The notes under the pieces: model-generated
The model's input: only the letters and a program-made list of their open reading frames with translations
The model's database searches: none
What the model was told of the DNA's origin: nothing
Position numbers and translations under genes: made by a program
NCBI GenBank assembly: GCA_049291395.1
Contig: JBATPJ010000003.1
Coordinates: 1-36,553, forward strand
DNA from: JAPUDQ01 sp049291395
Lineage (GTDB): Bacteria; Patescibacteriota; Saccharimonadia; Saccharimonadales; Saccharimonadaceae
Direction of reading: 5' to 3'
DNA: 36,553 bases
Shown here: one piece after another, positions 24,380 to 31,406 of the stretch
Numbering within the stretch: position 1 is the stretch's first letter
How the letters are laid out: the number at the start of each line of letters is the position of its first letter

Positions 24380-25561
24380 CTAAAATCCGAACAAGCGATC
24401 AAACAACGTCGGTGAGTTACCGGAGATTGACGACGTTGATTCGGATGAGGTTGGCTGTGCGGCGACCGCTGCCTGGTCGGGGTTCGGGCTGACCTGCTCA
24501 GCGTGGACGAGGAAACGACTCTGGGCGGTACCGACTGGCGTACAGGTCACGAGAGTGACGGTGGGTCTAGTATTTTGCGTGACGAGTTTGGTCACGTCTT
24601 TGGGCGAAATGGTCTCAGTGCTGGTGACAGTGTAGGTGTAGCGGACGCTGTTGTAGTTGATGTAGAAACGGTCCCCTTCCTTCATCTGCTCGAGCTGGAC
24701 GAAGATGAATTTGTAGTTGCCGTCGTCGAAGACGTCGTTGCTGGAGTGACCAAGAAAGACGGCATTCCCCTTCTCTCCCGGGTTGGCGCTAGCGCCTGGG
24801 ATGGGATAATGTATCACGCCGTTTTTGAGAGCGGCTTGGACCTCTGGCTCGGCCAGTGTCGTCAGGCCGTAGACGACCGGAGCGTCGACATTGATCTTCG
24901 GGATGATGAGACGTGGCTCTGGGCCGACTTTGACATCGGCGGCATCGGCCAGGATGACATTTTGTGGGTTGATCGAGCCCGGGCTGATGTAGGCTTTGAC
25001 CTGAGCAACGACGAGACGGTTGTACTGCAGGAAAAGGAAGAGGATCATGACGGCGACGGCACTAAGGATCGGGACGAAGTGCCGACTTGAGCGGACACGT
25101 TTGGCGTGAGATTCGATCTTGGAGGTGAGGTCGCTACGGATCTCGTGGAGGGCTTTGTCTTTGGTGACGATGCCGTCTTCGGCCGTATCTGGCGTGGTAT
25201 CGCGGGATTGACGGGATACCTTCAGGAGTGAACCCTCGGCGAGTCGGCGCTGTTCGCGGGCATGGGCCTGCGAGAGATAGTAGCGCTCATAATACTGCTG
25301 GTAGTACTGCTGCCAGGCGGTGTGGTAGCGTTGCCATTGATCGTCGTTGACGTCTTTGACCTCTGTATTGTCGTGCGTGAGGTCGTAGGTGTGCTCGAGC
25401 TCCTCGGCTTTTGGCTCTGGCTGGGCGCTGTTTGGTTCGTCGTATAGATTGTCGATCTGCTGACGTATCAAAGCAACCGCGAGGTCGCGGTCTGGTTTTT
25501 GAGCTGGCTGGGAGTTATCCCGAGCGGGTACGCTCACGTGTTTCATATCATTTGGTTGCAT
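24380..25561 (-). CDS. Sortase with long cytoplasmic extension
   Basis: 393 aa. Residues 1-160 are a charged cytoplasmic extension with a Tyr/Gln-rich stretch (about 80-97); a membrane span follows (about 162-180); then the sortase domain with 'RLIIPKINVDAPVV', His272 in 'FLGHSS', Cys340 in 'LVTCTPVGT' and Arg349 in 'SRFLVHAE'. The active site is complete. The 'TCTPVGT' form suggests class D/E. It should link LPxTG-like proteins to the surface; no convincing substrate is in the window. Promoter TTGGTA-17-TATACT (25583-25611). A second ATG 15 nt downstream is also possible as start. Confidence 0.92.
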   Translation of the reverse strand: MQPNDMKHVSVPARDNSQPAQKPDRDLAVALIRQQIDNLYDEPNSAQPEPKAEELEHTYDLTHDNTEVKDVNDDQWQRYHTAWQQYYQQYYERYYLSQAHAREQRRLAEGSLLKVSRQSRDTTPDTAEDGIVTKDKALHEIRSDLTSKIESHAKRVRSSRHFVPILSAVAVMILFLFLQYNRLVVAQVKAYISPGSINPQNVILADAADVKVGPEPRLIIPKINVDAPVVYGLTTLAEPEVQAALKNGVIHYPIPGASANPGEKGNAVFLGHSSNDVFDDGNYKFIFVQLEQMKEGDRFYINYNSVRYTYTVTSTETISPKDVTKLVTQNTRPTVTLVTCTPVGTAQSRFLVHAEQVSPNPDQAAVAAQPTSSESTSSISGNSPTLFDRLFGF

Positions 25562-25582
25562 CTAGTAATCCCACTCTGTTTT

Positions 25583-25611
25583 AGTATACAATTGTTAGGT
25601 CTCATTACCAA
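25583..25611 (-). promoter_or_regulatory. Promoter of the sortase gene
   Basis: Minus strand TTGGTA (25606-25611), 17-nt spacer, TATACT (25583-25588); the start codon is 21 nt further, giving a leader of about 15 nt. Confidence 0.6.
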
Positions 25612-25630
25612 GTTTGGGTGAGTCCGACAC

Positions 25631-25659
25631 TTGAGACGGACTACAGGGCAATTTAAAAT
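25631..25659 (+). promoter_or_regulatory. Promoter of the tRNA-Leu locus
   Basis: TTGAGA (25631-25636), 17-nt spacer, TAAAAT (25654-25659). The transcript would start near 25666 and read through the partial tRNA-like copy into tRNA-Leu. A 6-bp hairpin AGTCCG/CGGACT (25621-25642) overlaps the -35 box. Confidence 0.55.
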
Positions 25660-25670
25660 TATTGTATGGA

Positions 25671-25731
25671 TGGGCGAGTGGCGGAATTGGTATACCAACC
25701 AGCTTCGCTGGTTGCATATTATCCCTCTTGT
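25671..25731 (+). pseudogene. Partial tRNA-Leu-like copy with an extra hairpin
   Basis: Bases 25679-25692 are identical to the D-arm region of the functional tRNA-Leu that follows. After that the match ends in a hairpin CAACCAGC (25696-25703) / GCTGGTTG (25707-25714). No T arm or acceptor 3' strand can be found, so it is not a working tRNA. Confidence 0.55.
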
Positions 25732-25818
25732 GCCGCGATGGCGGAATTGGTAGACGCGCTAGACTCAAAATCTGGTGTCCATTAGGACGTGCTGGTTCAA
25801 TTCCAGTTCGCGGCACCA
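25732..25818 (+). tRNA. tRNA-Leu (anticodon CAA), CCA encoded
   Basis: Acceptor GCCGCGA with pairing TCGCGGC at the 3' end, D arm with TTGGTAGAC, anticodon loop CTCAAAA (CAA, reads TTG), a long variable arm as in class II tRNAs, T loop TTCAATT, discriminator A and encoded CCA. 87 nt in all. Confidence 0.95.
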
Positions 25819-25884
25819 GAGGTACAATATGTCGCGAGACAGCGCTCGTTACACTCGCTTCTGCGCCAACATCTGGTGATTGTC

Positions 25885-26676
25885 TTATGAAATTCCGATG
25901 AGGCTGGCGGCTATCGCCTCGAGCGGTTTCTTTGGCGTCCAGAGCTGGTAGCAGGCTGCCCTGGTCGCGGTAGTACCGCGCCAGATGAGCATCGGGTTGT
26001 CGAATTCCTGTGTGATCACCTGCCCGGCCTCAGCTATGACGAGTTGGTTTTGGTGATAGGTCACGATGATACAGGGGTAAGTCGTGGTGAATTTGTGCAG
26101 CGTATCGACGAGCAGGCTGAGCTGCATGCTAAAACTCAGCATCTTGGGGTAATACACCGCCTGGAAGAGCTTTTGGAGCTGCGCAAATGACAAGACGAGC
26201 GTGGTCGATGGCCTGGCGACCATCGTGGACGCGGCGTTTTTGAGTAGATCGACCGCGTCACGGGTGATGGTGAGTGGTCGGTCGGTTCTCAGGAGCGATT
26301 CGTAGATCATTGCCGTTTCGGAGTTTCGCCCAGCATCACCGATCAGCAGTGCGTGGTCAGCCCAGACGAGACTGGCCATCACGAGCGGCTCGGCGTCGCG
26401 GCTCATGCCGCCCGAGGGGTTACTCGGGACGTAGACGGTATCAAGAATCGTCGCCGGGATAGTCGCGCTGAGCGCATCAGGCAGTACAGCACGGACTTGG
26501 CCGGCACCGCAGTCGATGGCTTCTTGGTAGGCGGTGGCGACAGCGACAAATCCGAGCTTGTTGCCGCCGATGATAGCGAGTTTGCCTGCCCTGGTGCGCT
26601 GTTCTGGTCGGTTCCATTCGATATCGGGAAAAAGCGGCTTGTCCGCGGACTGTGTGCGCCAGTACGAGTTGTCCAT
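25885..26676 (-). CDS. NnrD-like (ADP/ATP-dependent NAD(P)HX dehydratase fold) protein, probably inactive
   Basis: 263 aa from the ATG at 26674-26676; a 48-codon upstream extension is not protein-like and overlaps the neighbouring gene. Seen: 'RAGKLAIIGGNKLGF' and 'DCGAGQVRAVLP', which match the opening of the ribokinase-like NAD(P)HX dehydratase (YjeF C-terminal) domain, and 'HALLIGDAG' in the place of the GPGLG segment. The C-terminal catalytic GTGDVL loop is replaced by 'WRGTTATRA', with no Asp. So fold membership is likely but repair activity is doubtful. It starts 7 nt after the guanylate-kinase-like gene and is surely co-transcribed with it. Confidence 0.7.
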   Translation of the reverse strand: MDNSYWRTQSADKPLFPDIEWNRPEQRTRAGKLAIIGGNKLGFVAVATAYQEAIDCGAGQVRAVLPDALSATIPATILDTVYVPSNPSGGMSRDAEPLVMASLVWADHALLIGDAGRNSETAMIYESLLRTDRPLTITRDAVDLLKNAASTMVARPSTTLVLSFAQLQKLFQAVYYPKMLSFSMQLSLLVDTLHKFTTTYPCIIVTYHQNQLVIAEAGQVITQEFDNPMLIWRGTTATRAACYQLWTPKKPLEAIAASLIGIS

Positions 26677-26683
26677 AGTGGTG

Positions 26684-27427
26684 TTATGCCGCCGCGACGA
26701 GCTGCGTGTGAGCCCATTCGAGCATGCTCGTGGCGATTTCATAACCGTTGGCGCTACCTGCTCCACCGTGCATGATCGAGATGATAGCAGCAGCTGGGTC
26801 AAGGTCGGGGCCATTTTCAACCCAGTTGACGAGGTCGCCGTGAGTAGTGTCGGTCAGCCAGCTGAGACACATGATCGCCTCATCGAGACGTTTGATACGC
26901 TCTTCGTGGCCGACAGGAAATCGCGCGTCAAACCATTGTTGCCACTGCTCTGGACGAACCACGATACCGATAACGATGCTGCGGCGAAACGGCAAGGTGC
27001 GCATAAATGTCACCATGCTCGACAGTGTCTCGAGCATATTGAACTCCGCCGGATAGCCAGCGATGTCACTGCCGTAGAGATAGCCGGTGGTCGGGTGGAC
27101 GGCGTACTGGACAAGCTCTTTGTTCTCGATACGATCGAGATACTGCGCGACGTGAGTATCGTCGTGCGGGAGGTACAAAAAGTGCCCGGGGATGTCATCA
27201 GGTCGCGGCGGACGCGTCGTCATATCGATGACATGATGACTGGTCGGGTCACGCTCGATCGCCTGCTCCATGATGTATGACTTGCCACAACTACTCGGCG
27301 AGACCATCATGAGGACGGATTTTTGGCGGAGTTGCTCAGCGATCGTTTCGTTGGGTTTGTACGCCAGCTGCATCATGCGTGCAGTGCTGAGGCGGCTTTG
27401 GACGGAGGGATTGAGGCTCGTATTCAT
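26684..27427 (-). CDS. Guanylate-kinase-like P-loop protein
   Basis: 247 aa. P-loop 'SPSSCGKSY' (about 43-51) and 'TTRPPRPDD..G' (about 70-82), which match the GMP kinase pattern GPSGxGK and TTRxxRxGExxG, with Asp for Glu at the substrate site. Classical GMP kinase is about 200 aa; here an additional C-terminal part of about 50 aa is present and the lid differs, so substrate could be other than GMP. The start at 27425-27427 is fixed by TATAGT (27434-27439) 6 nt before it; a longer upstream frame runs into the xth gene. First gene of a two-gene unit with the NnrD-like protein. Confidence 0.75.
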   Translation of the reverse strand: MNTSLNPSVQSRLSTARMMQLAYKPNETIAEQLRQKSVLMMVSPSSCGKSYIMEQAIERDPTSHHVIDMTTRPPRPDDIPGHFLYLPHDDTHVAQYLDRIENKELVQYAVHPTTGYLYGSDIAGYPAEFNMLETLSSMVTFMRTLPFRRSIVIGIVVRPEQWQQWFDARFPVGHEERIKRLDEAIMCLSWLTDTTHGDLVNWVENGPDLDPAAAIISIMHGGAGSANGYEIATSMLEWAHTQLVAAA

Positions 27428-27441
27428 ACTTCTACTATACA

Positions 27442-28236
27442 CTACACCTCGATTGAGACAGGACAATGATCGGAGCCCATGACGTCGGGGTGGATCTGAG
27501 GATTGGTCACCTGCCCTGCGGTTGCGGCGCTGGCCAGCCAGTAGTCGATGCGCCAGCCGACGTTGCGAGCACGGGCGTTGGCCCAGTGTGTCCACCAGGT
27601 GTAAGCTTCGGCTTTGTCGGGGTTGGCGGCGCGAAAGGTATCGACAAATCCAGCGTCGAGGTAATCCTGGAAGCGTTCACGCTCTTCGTCGGTGAAACCA
27701 TGCTTGCCGACATTTGCCTTGGGATTCGCCAGGTCGATATCGGCATGGGCGACGTTCATATCGCCGCAGTACAGTACTGGTTTGGTCTGCTCGAGCTGCT
27801 GTAGGTAGGCCAGGCAGGCTCGGTCCCACTGGTCGTAGCGGAGGCTGAGGCGGCTGAGGTCACCTTTGCTGTTCGGTGTGTAGCAGGTCACGACCCAGTA
27901 TTCATCAAACTCAGCCGCGATGACACGGCCTTCGGTGTTTGGGTCGCCGTAGGTGTCGCCGGTGACGTGGTATGTTTGGATGATTTCGTCTGGGAAGCCA
28001 TCGATGTATCTGAGCGGCTTCACTTTGGAGAAGATCGCCGTACCAGAGTAGCCTTTCTTGACCGCGCTAAAGAAGTGCTCGTGATACTGCGGCAGATCGA
28101 GCTCGACCTGACCTCTCTCGGCCTTGGTCTCTTGTAGGCAGAGGATGTCGGGGTCATGCGACGCGACAAAATCTTGCAACGCACCTTTACTGAGCACCGC
28201 GCGGATGCCGTTGACGTTCCAGGAGTAGAGTTTCAT
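27442..28236 (-). CDS. xth: Exodeoxyribonuclease III / AP endonuclease
   Basis: A 264-aa DNA repair nuclease of the ExoIII family. Motifs in order: 'WNVNGIRA', 'LCLQETKA' (Glu metal ligand), 'YTPNSKGDLSRL', 'YCGDMNVAH' (catalytic Asp/Asn), 'WRIDYWL' and 'GSDHCPV' (Asp-His pair). Full length for the family. TATACT (28244-28249) is 7 nt before the ATG: leaderless. It acts on abasic sites and 3' ends in base excision repair. Confidence 0.96.
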   Translation of the reverse strand: MKLYSWNVNGIRAVLSKGALQDFVASHDPDILCLQETKAERGQVELDLPQYHEHFFSAVKKGYSGTAIFSKVKPLRYIDGFPDEIIQTYHVTGDTYGDPNTEGRVIAAEFDEYWVVTCYTPNSKGDLSRLSLRYDQWDRACLAYLQQLEQTKPVLYCGDMNVAHADIDLANPKANVGKHGFTDEERERFQDYLDAGFVDTFRAANPDKAEAYTWWTHWANARARNVGWRIDYWLASAATAGQVTNPQIHPDVMGSDHCPVSIEV

Positions 28237-28332
28237 AGATTTAAGTATACGACATTATTTAAAATCGTGATGATATGTTATAATATGTAATTAGTCCAGT
28301 TCATCATAGAACCGAAAGTAGTGTGATAATTC

Positions 28333-28806
28333 GTGTTAGTTGATCCGATGGCAGTGCTCGCGGACATCAATGCCGCTGATGCAGCGGCGCAAACCGCGCG
28401 TGAGCTCCAAGAACGAGAAAAGAAGCTCATCGTAGGTCGGGCTGATGCACGGCGAGTTATCGAAGTCATCGATGAAATCTGTTGCGTGCCAAAAGTGCGG
28501 AATAGACCGTGGCCTTCCCGTGACATGCCGGGTCCTATCAGGCTCGTCTTCCATGCGAAGCATCTTGTGAGTGGTAAGTCGGAGCACGAGATTGTCGAGT
28601 TCGACTTTCCCGATGGTCTTACCGTTGCTCGGCTGGATCAGAACACGTTCAGTCTGAGAAGTCCGAAGGGTGATAGGACATTGGTTCTTGATCGGTACGG
28701 TCCTCTCTGGTTGGTGTTCTCATCGCCGAAAGGCTTCTGGCAAGGCAACGCAGCAGCGGGGCCTCGACGGTCCCATGGTGCGACGGCCGATTCTGGCCGT
28801 AGTTGA
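28333..28806 (+). CDS. Hypothetical protein
   Basis: 157 aa from a GTG start; an ATG 15 nt downstream (28348) is an alternative. It begins with a charged Ala-rich helix (about 6-45) followed by a mixed part with 'EIVEFDFPDGLTV' and 'DRTLVLDRYGPLWLVF'. No known family. The last 20 residues are low-quality and the true fold may end earlier. A TGTTATAAT extended -10 lies at 28276-28284, divergent from the xth promoter. No Shine-Dalgarno is evident. Codon use and composition are less regular than in the flanking core genes, which suggests an accessory gene. Confidence 0.5.
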   Translation: MLVDPMAVLADINAADAAAQTARELQEREKKLIVGRADARRVIEVIDEICCVPKVRNRPWPSRDMPGPIRLVFHAKHLVSGKSEHEIVEFDFPDGLTVARLDQNTFSLRSPKGDRTLVLDRYGPLWLVFSSPKGFWQGNAAAGPRRSHGATADSGRS

Positions 28807-28825
28807 GCCACAAGAACTGGACGTT

Positions 28826-28857
28826 ACCGCCCTCTCTCCATCTCGGAGGTGGGCGGT
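28826..28857 (+). terminator. Hairpin terminator upstream of pyrH
   Basis: ACCGCCC (28826-28832) / GGGCGGT (28851-28857) with further partial pairing inside, followed by CGTTCAATTTTA, a weak T-tract. It likely closes the hypothetical gene's transcript before the pyrH promoter, which starts just downstream. Confidence 0.45.
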
Positions 28858-28875
28858 CGTTCAATTTTAAGGCCA

Positions 28876-28890
28876 TGCTACACTAGAAAT
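28876..28890 (+). promoter_or_regulatory. Extended -10 promoter of pyrH (leaderless)
   Basis: TGC-TACACT (28876-28884) followed by six bases and the ATG at 28891. No convincing -35 box. The mRNA should start at or within a base or two of the start codon. Confidence 0.65.
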
Positions 28891-29595
28891 ATGTACAAAC
28901 GAATCTTACTCAAACTATCAGGTGAGCAGCTCGCAGGGGCGCACGAATTCGGCGTCGATCCAGAGATCGCGAGGTTTCTCGCCGATGAAATCAAATCAGT
29001 CGCGAGCACTGGCGCGCAGATCGCGGTGGTGGTCGGTGGCGGCAACATGGTCCGTGGTGCCGAGGTAGCTGGCAATGGTATCCGCCGCGTCACTGCGGAC
29101 CAGATGGGTATGCTGAGCGGGCTGATCAACGCCATGGCGTTGACTGACATCTTCGAGAGCGAAGGCCTGGCGACGCGCTGCCTGAGCTCGGTATTTGTCG
29201 AGCAGCTGGCCGAATCATTTTCCTACCGCCTGGCCGAAAAACACCTCCAAAACGGCCGCGTGCTGCTGATCGCTGGCGGTATGGCTCGGCCATACTTTAG
29301 CCACGATACCGCCGCCGTGAGCCTGGCGCTCGAGCTGGACTGTGAAGTAGTGCTCAAATCGACCAAAGTCGATGGCGTCTACGACAAAGACCCAGCGAGG
29401 CACGACGACGCGGTGAAACTAACGAGCCTAACGCTCGCCGAAGCCGCTGCCAACGAACACATCCGCGTCATGGACCGCGCCGCCCTCGGCCTCGCCGCCG
29501 AGCAGCACAAACCGATCCTCATCTTCGACGCTTTCACGCCCGGCAACCTCGCCCGCGTCGTCAAGGGTGAGAAGATCGGAACGTTACTGAAATAA
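28891..29595 (+). CDS. pyrH: UMP kinase
   Basis: A 234-aa amino-acid-kinase-fold UMP kinase, which phosphorylates UMP to UDP in pyrimidine synthesis. Seen: 'RILLKLSGE' at the N-terminus, 'VVGGGNMVRG', 'ADQMGMLSGLINAMAL', 'STKVDGVYDKDP' and 'RVMDRAALGLA', all diagnostic. An upstream in-frame ATG (28849) would start inside the terminator hairpin; the start chosen fits the family's N-terminus and the -10 box 6 nt upstream. The downstream neighbour is convergent. Confidence 0.97.
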   Translation: MYKRILLKLSGEQLAGAHEFGVDPEIARFLADEIKSVASTGAQIAVVVGGGNMVRGAEVAGNGIRRVTADQMGMLSGLINAMALTDIFESEGLATRCLSSVFVEQLAESFSYRLAEKHLQNGRVLLIAGGMARPYFSHDTAAVSLALELDCEVVLKSTKVDGVYDKDPARHDDAVKLTSLTLAEAAANEHIRVMDRAALGLAAEQHKPILIFDAFTPGNLARVVKGEKIGTLLK

Positions 29596-29667
29596 TTATC
29601 TTACACTGTCGACGAAACATCGCATCGTCGAAACTGTGAGATAGACAAGCGAGTATTTTAGTTACCA

Positions 29668-29699
29668 GAGGGATCGGTAGAACTTGCAACCGATCCCTC
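29668..29699. terminator. Perfect 11-bp hairpin between convergent genes
   Basis: GAGGGATCGGT (29668-29678) / ACCGATCCCTC (29689-29699), loop of ten bases. It lies between the end of pyrH and the end of the K+ channel gene, so it may stop both transcripts; neither side has a clear T-run, which weakens the call. Confidence 0.5.
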
Positions 29700-29711
29700 A
29701 TGACCGTGTCA

Positions 29712-30149
29712 TTACTCGGTATCGGCAACGAAACCCTTGTGATCCTCCCACCATTTGACAGGGGGCAACTTGCGGGCATCCTGAGGGACAATCTTGAGTG
29801 CCTGGCATATTGCAAGTTGACTCGCTTCGAGTCGCTCCTGTTCCTCATGGCTGAAGAGATTCTTGTCCTCGATGAGCGTGGCCACGATGTGCGCGCCGAG
29901 CACCAGCCACAACACAGCCATGCTGATGATGTAGAACTGGGCGATTCCGCGCATCGCGAGACTCTTCGGGTAGAAGTCGCCGTAGCCGACGGTGAAGCCG
30001 GTGACGGTTGCCCACCACTGACCTTCACCAAACTTCGCGTCTTCCATGATGGAGAACATGATGCCGGCGAGAAGGTGGTCGATCACGATCAAAAACAAGA
30101 CCCAGTGGGCCCGGCTCATCACGCGCCGAACCATCCTGATGATACCCAT
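29712..30149 (-). CDS. Two-TM potassium channel
   Basis: 145 aa. A TM segment (about 15-33), a pore helix with the K+ selectivity filter 'TVGYGD' (residues 53-58), a second TM (about 70-92), then a short charged cytoplasmic tail. It has the KcsA/Ion_trans_2 layout with no RCK or cyclic-nucleotide domain, so gating must come from the membrane, pH or a partner. Start at 30147-30149 is preferred (GGGGAA 5 nt upstream); a longer frame adds 11 residues. It sits next to the DUF350/ATP-grasp operon on the same strand, 378 nt downstream of it. Confidence 0.88.
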   Translation of the reverse strand: MGIIRMVRRVMSRAHWVLFLIVIDHLLAGIMFSIMEDAKFGEGQWWATVTGFTVGYGDFYPKSLAMRGIAQFYIISMAVLWLVLGAHIVATLIEDKNLFSHEEQERLEASQLAICQALKIVPQDARKLPPVKWWEDHKGFVADTE

Positions 30150-30278
30150 CTGATTCCCCAATCTCACTCGCTTGTCTAGCACGGATGTGCTTGTGCTGAT
30201 TATATAACAAAACTAGTTATATATCAATAGCTACACGGGGTTAGTACTGCCAGAATGAAAAGATAGGGCTGTTAACAC

Positions 30279-30494
30279 GCTGGGCCCTAAGGCTCAGCCA
30301 GTTAATGTCGATCTGTATTTTTGTCTTATCACTTTTCGCTGTTTTCAGCTCGTCAGTGTGCATACACATGCACAGAAGTGATATCGAGAGGTCAAGCTGC
30401 AGAATCCATATGATGGACTCAACACAGAAAGACCTCTCTTTGGCGGGGGTGACCTGCGAGAGCTTGTGGCCCTCAGAGTGCAGGTACCCCCGCC
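30279..30494 (-). ncRNA. Multi-hairpin intergenic region, candidate 3' UTR or small RNA
   Basis: The gene-free stretch 30150-30527 holds four stems: GCTGGGCC/GGCTCAGC (30279-30298, loop CTAA), TGTGCAT/ATGCACA (30357-30374, loop ACAC), AGAGGTC/GACCTCT (30387-30437) and a long GGCGGGGGT+ACCTGC / GCAGGT+ACCCCCGCC hairpin (30442-30494) with one bulge. The last one is 34 nt past the DUF350 stop and probably ends that operon. The strand is not proven. Confidence 0.45.
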
Positions 30495-30527
30495 GTATGC
30501 CCGTTATTGCGCGGGCGGAGAGGTGAA

Positions 30528-31406
30528 CTACGCGTTCAGATAGTTGAGCGCCGCCTCAACTACGTTCGCAACCACGATAGCCGAGGCGATCGTGATGGCG
30601 CCATGGATGCTGGATGCGATCGCATGGCCGTCGGACTGAACGGTGCGCACGCTCGCTCGAACGACCAGCCGACTGACCAGCCAGCGGACGATGAGCAGCA
30701 TGATGATCGACAACAGGGCGATGACGAAGAAGCCCTTGATGTTGTCCGACCAGTCAGTGAAGTCGCCGGCGACACCCACACGGGTGACGACAGACGCCCC
30801 CACGAGCAGGCTTGCCAACTCGAACGCAGCAGAGTTGTCACCTGACTGGAGTCGCTCCCTCATGTTGTACGGGGTGATCAGCTCGTAGAGCCAGTACACT
30901 CCCGTGACAAAGCCGAGGCCGAGGAGGTAGAAGACGACCGTGCTCGCGAACGACAGCCAATTGCTCGAAGCGCTTCCTGTCAAGGAGCCGTTGAGCAACC
31001 AGCCGAGCCCGACGTAGAAGCCGCACTCGACGATGCCGATTGCGGTGTTGCCCTGCAGTAGCAGGGTCGTGTTTTGGATCCTCGGCAGTAGCACCCAGTC
31101 CACCACGAAGCGGGCGGTCAGGATGGCGAAGAAGACCCAGGCACCTTCCAGCAGCAGCCAGAAGGCCGACCACCAAGGGTGCTCCGGGTCCGAGTCCGGC
31201 AAGACGGCCATCATGCCGATGAGCTGGGCAGCGAGGAGGCCGACGCGTTGGAGCGCGTAGGCACCGTTGCCTTTCAGGAAGAGCTCGTCATGGTCGTCGA
31301 ACTGGGTGATCTTGTCGATCACCTTCCACAGCAGCCACATGTAGCCGAGGACGATCGGGATCATCAGCAGGAGCCTTGGGATGCTCCATGCCAGGGTGTC
31401 ATTCAT
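30528..31406 (-). CDS. DUF350 (YjfL-like) membrane protein, duplicated
   Basis: 292 aa, about eight membrane spans in two related halves. Each half has the DUF350 look: a polar segment after the first span ('DDHDELFLKGNGAYALQRVG'-like in half one and the 'NTAIG'/'DNSAAFELASLLVG' parts in half two), then Gly-rich spans. In E. coli a DUF350 protein (YjfL) is encoded with a glutathionylspermidine-synthase-like enzyme (YjfC). Here it overlaps the stop of such a gene (ATGA), so both are made together. Molecular function unknown; a membrane stress role is inferred. Confidence 0.8.
   Translation of the reverse strand: MNDTLAWSIPRLLLMIPIVLGYMWLLWKVIDKITQFDDHDELFLKGNGAYALQRVGLLAAQLIGMMAVLPDSDPEHPWWSAFWLLLEGAWVFFAILTARFVVDWVLLPRIQNTTLLLQGNTAIGIVECGFYVGLGWLLNGSLTGSASSNWLSFASTVVFYLLGLGFVTGVYWLYELITPYNMRERLQSGDNSAAFELASLLVGASVVTRVGVAGDFTDWSDNIKGFFVIALLSIIMLLIVRWLVSRLVVRASVRTVQSDGHAIASSIHGAITIASAIVVANVVEAALNYLNA

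Noticed and set aside
25595..25816. Minus-strand 73-codon frame over tRNA-Leu
   Set aside because: It is the antisense of the tRNA ('GIEPARPN' type frames are a known annotation artefact of tRNA-Leu/Ser genes).
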